Below, one piece after another: positions 14,419 to 18,508 of a stretch of DNA of 18,508 nt. Made by a program: the position numbers and the translations under genes. The stretch is from Actinomycetes bacterium (GTDB taxonomy: Bacteria; Actinomycetota; Actinomycetes; Actinomycetales; Demequinaceae), in NCBI GenBank assembly GCA_023442845.1, contig JAEZXC010000043.1, positions 1-18,508 of the forward strand, given 5' to 3'. The stretch's first letter is position 1, and every line of letters begins with the position of its first letter. The notes under the pieces are model-generated. The model saw nothing but the letters and a program-made list of their open reading frames with translations, was not told the origin of the DNA and ran no database searches.

Positions 14419-14468
14419 GGGCGCCGCGCCACGCGGCGTTCACCGAACTGAAGCCCGCATCGCCGGGC
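14419..14468 (+). promoter_or_regulatory. Structured sodA leader (two hairpins before the ribosome binding site)
   Basis: CGCCGCG (14422-14428) pairs with CGCGGCG (14432-14438) around the loop CCA. GCCCG (14453-14457) pairs with CGGGC (14464-14468) and ends 5 nt before the sodA ribosome binding site. An alternative longer pairing exists between GAACG (14412-14416) and CGTTC (14437-14441). No clear promoter is visible in the 126 bp after the terminator; TTGACC at 14401 lacks a matching -10. A regulatory role is speculative. Confidence 0.35.
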
Positions 14469-14483
14469 GTACAAGGAGGAAAA

Positions 14484-15104
14484 ATGGCTGAATACTCGCT
14501 GCCTGATCTCACGTACGATTACGGGGCTCTTGACCCCCATATCGCCGGTCAGATTATGGAGCTCCACCACTCAAAGCACCACGCCGCATACGTCGCGGGT
14601 GCCAATACTGCGCTCGACAAGATGGCCGAGGCTCGCGACAGCGACAACTTTGGCGCCATTGCCGGCCTTGAGAAGGCGCTTGCCTTCAACTTGGGTGGCC
14701 ACACGAACCACTCGATCTTCTGGACCAACATGTCCCCCGAGGGCGGCGACAAGCCGACCGGTGAGTTGGCTGCCGCGATCGACGAGCACTTCGGTTCCTT
14801 TGACAAGTTCCGTGCACACTTCACGAACAACGCGATGACGATCATGGGTTCGGGTTGGTCGATTCTCGCGTACGACACGATCGGCAAGAAGCTCATCATC
14901 GTTCAGTTGTACGACCAGCAGGGCAATGTGCCGGTGGGCATCGTGCCGTTGCTCATGCTCGATATGTGGGAGCACGCCTTCTACCTGCAGTACAAGAACG
15001 TCAAGGCGGACTACGTGAACGCGTGGTGGAACGTCGTCGACTGGGCGAACGTCCAGGAGCGCTTCACCCGCGCTACTGAGGCACAGGGCTTGCTCGTTCC
15101 GTAA
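14484..15104 (+). CDS. sodA: Superoxide dismutase, Fe/Mn family, probably Mn-specific
   Basis: The product (206 aa) converts superoxide to oxygen and hydrogen peroxide. The metal ligands are His28 (ELHHSKHH), His76 (GGHTNHSIFW), Asp160 and His164 (LDMWEHAFY). Numbering runs level with M. tuberculosis SodA as I recall it. That enzyme is an Fe form with His145, while this protein has Gln145 (YDQQGN), the residue associated with Mn forms in this lineage. The ATG at 14484 is set by the near-perfect AGGAGG at 14474-14479. The protein has no signal peptide. It follows the bcc operon after a terminator and is probably transcribed alone, with hairpins downstream of its stop. Its position beside the respiratory genes fits a role in detoxifying respiratory superoxide. 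Confidence 0.96.
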   Translation: MAEYSLPDLTYDYGALDPHIAGQIMELHHSKHHAAYVAGANTALDKMAEARDSDNFGAIAGLEKALAFNLGGHTNHSIFWTNMSPEGGDKPTGELAAAIDEHFGSFDKFRAHFTNNAMTIMGSGWSILAYDTIGKKLIIVQLYDQQGNVPVGIVPLLMLDMWEHAFYLQYKNVKADYVNAWWNVVDWANVQERFTRATEAQGLLVP

Positions 15105-15113
15105 GCCGCCTAT

Positions 15114-15144
15114 GTGCTCAAAGAGCACCGCCTCAGGCTGAGGC
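15114..15144 (+). terminator. Tandem short hairpins after sodA
   Basis: GTGCTC (15114-15119) and GAGCAC (15123-15128) pair around AAA. Immediately after, GCCTC and GAGGC (15130-15144) pair around AGGCT. They start 10 bp after the sodA stop. There is no T-run, so termination is inferred from position and GC-rich stems. Confidence 0.45.
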
Positions 15145-15215
15145 TCGCATGGCCCCTCACTCCTCCAGGCCACGTCTGGTGGGATGGGGGGCCTCGTGCG
15201 TGTCACGATGGACGG

Positions 15216-16199
15216 ATGAAGGCGATAGTTGCGAACGAAGCTGGCGGTCCCGATGCGATGGCCTTGCAGGATGTGCCCTCACCACAGTGCCCTTCCGACG
15301 GGGTGATTGTCGCCGTTGACGCCGCCGGCGTGAACTTCATCGACACGTACGAGCGTTCCGGTGTTTACCCGGTTGAGTTTCCTCTGATCCCGGGCCGGGA
15401 GGGCTGCGGCACCGTCGTGGAGATTGGCGCCGATGTCACGTGGGCCACGTTGGGTCAGCGCGTCGCGTGGACCGCAAGCCCTGGGTCGTATGCGCAGCGC
15501 GTCGTCGTGCGCCACAACGATTACTACCCGGTCCCCCACGCGATTGACAGCGACACTGCTGCCGCCGTTCTTCTGCAGGGACTCACCGCCCATCTACTGA
15601 GCCGATCTGTGTTCGCTATCGGCCCCACCCACACGGCTCTCATTCATGCCGGTGCCGGCGGCGTGGGACTTTTGCTCACGCAAATGGCACACCAGTCAGG
15701 GGCACGTGTCATCACCACGGTATCGACGGCGGACAAAGCTGACCTGTCCCTAGCCGCAGGCGCCGACCACATCATTCGGTACGACCGCTTCGCCGATATT
15801 TCTCGAGAACTGCCCGCCGCCGTACGTGAACTCACTTCCGGTAAAGGAGTCGACGTCGTCTACGACGGCGTCGGTAAGGCGACGTTTGATGCGTCGGTTC
15901 AGTCGGTCGCGCAACGTGGCATGCTCGTGGTCTTTGGAGGTGCTTCAGGTCAAGTCCCTGCGTTCGATCTCCAACTGTTGGCACGCAATGGCTCGCTCGT
16001 CTTGACGCGCCCATCGATGACGCACTTCCTCAGCACGCCAGAGGAACGCGAGTGGCGTTCGCACGAGATCTTCAGCGCCGTGGCGGCAGGGGACCTCAAA
16101 GTCCGCGTTGGCGCCCGCTACCCCCTCGCGCAGGCAGCTGATGCCCATCGCGCTCTTGAGGGGCGTGAGACAACCGGCAAGGTGCTTCTGACGGTCTAG
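15216..16199 (+). CDS. NADPH:quinone oxidoreductase family protein (zinc-free MDR superfamily)
   Basis: The product (327 aa) resembles QorA-type quinone reductases, which reduce quinones or reactive carbonyls with NADPH. AGVNFIDTYERSGVYP (37-52) and PLIPGREGCGTV (56-67) are characteristic N-terminal blocks. AGAGGVG (145-151) is the nucleotide-binding loop of the Rossmann fold. The Cys/His ligands of zinc alcohol dehydrogenases are absent. The ATG at 15216 is chosen because the conserved N-terminus (MKAIVANEAGGP) begins there; upstream codons do not resemble the family. No ribosome binding site is visible, and CACGAT lies 6 nt upstream, so a leaderless start is possible. A three-codon frame (ATG GAC GGA TGA) ends across the start. 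The stop overlaps the convergent PNPOx-like stop. The physiological substrate is unknown. Confidence 0.88.
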   Translation: MKAIVANEAGGPDAMALQDVPSPQCPSDGVIVAVDAAGVNFIDTYERSGVYPVEFPLIPGREGCGTVVEIGADVTWATLGQRVAWTASPGSYAQRVVVRHNDYYPVPHAIDSDTAAAVLLQGLTAHLLSRSVFAIGPTHTALIHAGAGGVGLLLTQMAHQSGARVITTVSTADKADLSLAAGADHIIRYDRFADISRELPAAVRELTSGKGVDVVYDGVGKATFDASVQSVAQRGMLVVFGGASGQVPAFDLQLLARNGSLVLTRPSMTHFLSTPEEREWRSHEIFSAVAAGDLKVRVGARYPLAQAADAHRALEGRETTGKVLLTV

Positions 16200-16627
16200 A
16201 CGCTCACCCTCATCTCGTCAATCAGCGGCGGACGAGTCGCTCCGTCGTAGTAGCGCAGCCACACAGGCGCCACGACGATCAGCGCGAAGTCTTCGCGATC
16301 GACGGGTGCGGCTGGTTGCACGTCAGCCGTGCGACCGGCCCACAGCGCACGCTCTTCGCCCTCGACGACGCGGGCGTAGCCTTCGATCTGGACAGTCACG
16401 GGTCCCTCAGTGCCGACGACGATCGCCACGCGACCTTCGGACGCGAGATTGACGAGTTTGCGGGCTGATCGGTGAGCCAAAAACGTGATGGTGCCGTTGG
16501 CGTGGGTGATGAGGTCGATGAGCGCCGCCTCGGGCGCACCATCGGGCGCTACTGTCGCCACAACGCCTAACGGATTGGCTCGGGCAAAGGCGACAATGGT
16601 GTCAAGGGTGCGGGTCTGCTCGGTCAT
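16196..16627 (-). CDS. Pyridoxamine 5'-phosphate oxidase-like flavin-fold protein
   Basis: This 143-residue protein resembles the split-barrel PNPOx-like family, whose members bind FMN, F420 or haem. The pattern LGVVATVAPDGAPEAALIDLI (20-40), then ITFLAHRSARKLVNLASEGRVAIVVG (47-72) and VQIEGYARVV (79-88), gives the consecutive barrel strands of that fold. The C-terminus contains the hydrophobic VVAPVWLRYYDG. The ATG at 16627 is preferred over the upstream start at 16639 because TATGCT ends exactly 7 nt before it and no ribosome binding site is seen. The gene is convergent with the oxidoreductase, and their stop codons overlap. It is divergent from the small Cys-rich gene. Cofactor and substrate cannot be assigned, and it is too generic to be called the vitamin B6 enzyme itself. 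Confidence 0.78.
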   Translation of the reverse strand: MTEQTRTLDTIVAFARANPLGVVATVAPDGAPEAALIDLITHANGTITFLAHRSARKLVNLASEGRVAIVVGTEGPVTVQIEGYARVVEGEERALWAGRTADVQPAAPVDREDFALIVVAPVWLRYYDGATRPPLIDEMRVSV

Positions 16628-16634
16628 GTGACGG

Positions 16635-16640
16635 AGCATA
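16635..16640 (-). promoter_or_regulatory. -10 hexamer for leaderless start at 16627
   Basis: On the minus strand the hexamer is TATGCT (TAnnnT), followed by 7 nt and then ATG. No ribosome binding site is present. This is the same geometry as at 6471, 6548, 10048 and 10162. Confidence 0.55.
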
Positions 16641-16757
16641 GGGTCACTTCACGCGCTGTATACGGGACCCGCAACCCAGACGGGCCTTTGGTCCTACCCG
16701 CTCCCCCATACCCGAAGGCGTATCGTCACAACAGGCACAACGGGGTGCCTACCTTCC

Positions 16758-16763
16758 GGGGAG
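16758..16763 (+). promoter_or_regulatory. Ribosome binding site of the small Cys-rich gene
   Basis: GGGGAG lies 8 nt before the ATG at 16772 and supports that start. The in-frame GTG at 16763 overlaps the motif and is therefore less likely. Confidence 0.5.
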
Positions 16764-16771
16764 TGAATGCA

Positions 16772-16966
16772 ATGCCAACGTATTGCGTAGACAAGCATGA
16801 CCCGCCAACCACGCGGGTCCACTTAGTTCATAATTGCGACGCCGACCTCGAGTGCGTACCACCGCCGTATTTCCAGCTTCCATTGGGCTGGCATCCAGAT
16901 GCCGATTCCGCCCTTGAAGAGGCTCACGAGTTCTACAAGGACGCGAACCCCTGCGGCTGCTGCTAG
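16772..16966 (+). CDS. Small Cys/His-rich protein of unknown function
   Basis: I do not recognise this 64-residue protein. It has six cysteines (5, 22, 28, 61, 63, 64), of which the last three form a C-terminal CGCC, and several histidines (9, 17, 20, 41, 52). The middle is Pro-rich (CVPPPYFQLPLGW), followed by an acidic helix (DADSALEEAHEFYKDA). No signal peptide or membrane segment is visible, so it is probably a cytoplasmic metal-binding or redox-sensitive protein, which is an inference. A ribosome binding site (GGGGAG) precedes the ATG by 8 nt, and a terminator hairpin follows the stop, which supports a real gene. It is divergent from the PNPOx-like gene and convergent with ctaF. The 144 bp upstream show no clear promoter. 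Confidence 0.65.
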   Translation: MPTYCVDKHDPPTTRVHLVHNCDADLECVPPPYFQLPLGWHPDADSALEEAHEFYKDANPCGCC

Positions 16967-16976
16967 GCAAGACAAA

Positions 16977-17008
16977 AGCCTCGACCCGCGCCATTGCGAG
17001 TCGAGGCT
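16977..17008. terminator. Hairpin between the small Cys-rich gene and ctaF
   Basis: AGCCTCGAC (16977-16985) pairs perfectly with GTCGAGGCT (17000-17008). A further 3 bp (CGC/GCG) follow after one mismatch around the loop GCCATT. An AAAA run precedes the left arm, which on the minus strand becomes a T-run. It can therefore serve ctaF, ending 14 bp downstream of its stop, and probably both genes. Confidence 0.75.
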
Positions 17009-17021
17009 CTTGCGATCTCGT

Positions 17022-17423
17022 CTAGTGGGAGAAGCGTCCAGTACTGAACTCGAACACCCAACCCACGAGACCGATGGTGCTAACAATCGCGGCGGGAACC
17101 ATGATCCACCATCCGACGGCGAGCGCGATGAATCCAAGCGCGGCGCCCGCGGCCAAGACGATCGGCCACCATGACCAAGGCGCGAACATGCCCTGCTCGC
17201 CTGCGAGGTCGGCAATCTCCGCGTCTTCACGGTCTTCCGGACGCGTCGGGTGACGCTTCCCGAGCATCCGGAAGTACACGGCGACCATGAATGCGAGTGC
17301 CGCACTCAAGAGGAATGCGGGGAATCCCACCAGCTCTTGGAAGTCTGTCAGCGCGCCGTAAATGAACGCCACGATCAAGAAGAACACGCCGGGCAGCAGG
17401 AAGACGAGCGACTCTACCTTCAT
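17022..17423 (-). CDS. ctaF: Cytochrome c oxidase subunit IV (actinobacterial type)
   Basis: The product (133 aa) is a small membrane subunit of the actinobacterial aa3 oxidase. Four hydrophobic helices are visible, near 4-24, 33-50, 85-103 and 106-126, with a charged loop (GKRHPTRPEDREDAEIADL) between the second and third. This is the standard layout of CtaF (Rv2199c-like). The ATG at 17423 follows AGAGGAGA, which begins directly at the ctaD stop codon; the gap between the genes is 14 bp, so they share a transcript. A hairpin follows the gene. Its role is structural; no redox ligands are expected or seen. Confidence 0.9.
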   Translation of the reverse strand: MKVESLVFLLPGVFFLIVAFIYGALTDFQELVGFPAFLLSAALAFMVAVYFRMLGKRHPTRPEDREDAEIADLAGEQGMFAPWSWWPIVLAAGAALGFIALAVGWWIMVPAAIVSTIGLVGWVFEFSTGRFSH

Positions 17424-17437
17424 CGAAAAATCTCCTC

Positions 17438-18508
17438 TTAGTCCACGGCCGGCTTGTCGATACCGGACTGATGCGCGGCTGCGTGGTCGATTGCCGCGAT
17501 CTCCGGGTAGTGGAGGTCAAAAGCGGGACGCTCAGAGCGAATCTTGGGGATCGACACGAAGTTGTGGCGAGGCGGCGGGCAACTCGTCGCCCATTCGAGC
17601 GAGTTGGCGAAGCCCCATGGGTCGTCCTTGGTGACCTTGGGGGCCTTCTTCACCGTCTTGTAGACGTTCCACAGGAACGGCAACGTCGACGCGGCAAGCA
17701 GGAAGGCACCGTACGTGGACACCTGGTTGAGGACAGTGAAGCCGTCCTCGGGCAGGTAGTCGACGTAGCGACGCGGCATGCCACCCGCACCGAGGAGGTG
17801 CTGGACGAAGAAAGTCGCGTGGAAGCCAAGGAACAGCATCCAGAAGTGCACCTTTCCAAGACGCTCGTCGAGCATCTTGCCGGTGAACTTCGGCCACCAG
17901 AAATAGAAGCCGGCGAACATGGCGAACACCACCGTGCCGAACACCACATAGTGGAAGTGAGCGACCACAAAGTACGAGTCCGACACGATGAAGTCGAGCA
18001 CAGGCGAGGCGAGAATGATGCCGGTAAGTCCGCCGAACAAGAAGGTCACCAAGAAGCCGACCGACCACAGCATCGGCGTGGCCATCACGATCTTGCCTCG
18101 CCACATCGTGCCGATCCAGTTGAAGAACTTCACGCCGGTAGGCACCGCAATGAGCATCGTCATGAAGGCGAAGAATGGCAGCAGCACGGCGCCAGTCACG
18201 TACATGTGGTGCGCCCACACAGACACGGACAACGCCGCAATCGCCACCGTCGCGTAGACGAGACCGTGGTAGCCAAACACCGGCTTGCGTGAGAACACCG
18301 GCAAGATCTCGGTCACAATGCCAAAGAACGGCAACGCGATGATGTAGACCTCGGGGTGGCCAAAGAACCAGAACAGGTGCTGGTACAGGATCGCGCCACC
18401 AAAGTCCGGGTTAAAGATCTGCGAGTCGAGAACGCGGTCGGAGCCGAGGCCGAAAAGCGCGGCCGCGAGCGGCGGGAACGCGATGATGACGAGAATCGAC
18501 GTCACCAA
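17438..18508 (-). CDS. ctaD: Cytochrome c oxidase subunit I (N-terminal part beyond the window)
   Basis: The visible 356 residues are the C-terminal part of the catalytic subunit of the aa3 oxidase; roughly the first 200 lie beyond the window edge. In fragment numbering, HPEVY (51-55) provides the first CuB histidine and the crosslinked tyrosine, and WAHHMY gives the other two CuB histidines (100-101). PTGVKFFNW contains the K-channel lysine (127). VAHFHYV supplies the haem a3 (184) and haem a (186) ligands. Several transmembrane helices are evident. The frame is open at the edge and the first codon there (TTG) is not a start. The tail after residue 300 is hydrophilic. It is followed after 14 bp by ctaF. 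ctaC is expected upstream, outside the window. Confidence 0.97.
   Translation of the reverse strand: MVTSILVIIAFPPLAAALFGLGSDRVLDSQIFNPDFGGAILYQHLFWFFGHPEVYIIALPFFGIVTEILPVFSRKPVFGYHGLVYATVAIAALSVSVWAHHMYVTGAVLLPFFAFMTMLIAVPTGVKFFNWIGTMWRGKIVMATPMLWSVGFLVTFLFGGLTGIILASPVLDFIVSDSYFVVAHFHYVVFGTVVFAMFAGFYFWWPKFTGKMLDERLGKVHFWMLFLGFHATFFVQHLLGAGGMPRRYVDYLPEDGFTVLNQVSTYGAFLLAASTLPFLWNVYKTVKKAPKVTKDDPWGFANSLEWATSCPPPRHNFVSIPKIRSERPAFDLHYPEIAAIDHAAAHQSGIDKPAVD

Noticed and set aside
14319..14483. An N-terminal extension of sodA to 14319
   Set aside because: It would translate the terminator hairpin and bypass the AGGAGG site. The known family N-terminus (MAEYSLPDL) starts at 14484.
17471..18292. 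A 273-codon open frame antisense to ctaD
   Set aside because: Its composition is extremely His/Arg/Glu-rich, the expected complement of a hydrophobic gene, and ctaD is unmistakable on the other strand.
1..18508. Mobile elements, CRISPR arrays, tRNA or rRNA genes, phage or defence genes
   Set aside because: I looked for transposase motifs, regularly spaced repeats, tRNA-like cloverleaf ends and defence-type domains and saw none. The window is syntenic core chromosome.

Overview
The window is high-GC chromosomal DNA from an actinobacterium (Actinomycetota). The gene set suggests a Micrococcales-like member, although the genus cannot be read from the sequence. Three points support this: a class II DAHP synthase next to an actinobacterial PPi-type phosphofructokinase, a ctaE-qcrCAB cluster encoding a dihaem QcrC and a Tat-motif Rieske protein, and a gene order that keeps the backbone of the Mycobacterium tuberculosis Rv2178c-Rv2200c region (aroG, acyltransferase, fadD15, exonuclease/UvrC-like, trpD, ctaE, qcrC, qcrA, qcrB, ctaF). 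I see no mobile element, CRISPR array, tRNA or rRNA.

Layout. (1) 1-4367, minus strand: a ROK glucokinase, a PlsC-type acyltransferase, PPi-phosphofructokinase and class II DAHP synthase, all in one direction. The last two overlap by four bases. The block joins glucose entry, reversible glycolysis, phospholipid synthesis and the first shikimate step. (2) 4453-6231, plus: a FadD15-like acyl-CoA synthetase, divergent from the glucokinase. (3) 6277-8269: a small four-cysteine protein (minus) divergent from a fused DEDDh exonuclease/GIY-YIG/UvrC-like protein (plus). (4) 8270-8541: 272 bp between convergent genes with no convincing gene, but with a nested inverted repeat near its trpD end. (5) 8542-10048, minus: trpD behind a stand-alone degenerate receiver-domain gene. 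(6) 10162-14297, plus: ctaE-qcrC-qcrA-qcrB, which encodes oxidase subunit III and the complete cytochrome bcc complex, closed by a strong hairpin. (7) 14484-16199, plus: an Mn-type superoxide dismutase and a quinone-oxidoreductase-family protein. (8) 16196-16627, minus: a PNPOx-like flavin-fold protein whose stop overlaps the oxidoreductase stop. (9) 16772-16966, plus: a small Cys-rich unknown. (10) 17022-18508, minus: ctaF and the C-terminal part of ctaD, so the genes of the aa3 oxidase flank the bcc operon.

The genes in regions 6, 7 and 10 form a coherent aerobic respiration block: menaquinol to cytochrome bcc to aa3 oxidase, with superoxide removal alongside. The most notable non-coding pattern is a repeated (T/C)AnnnT hexamer exactly 7 nt before an ATG that lacks a ribosome binding site. 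It occurs at five starts and implies leaderless transcription; it also corrects several naive start sites. I did not find a convincing wholly new system. The best leads are the UvrC-like iron-sulfur cysteine pattern in the exonuclease fusion, the degenerate receiver with a dyad in its shared promoter region, and the two small cysteine-rich proteins.
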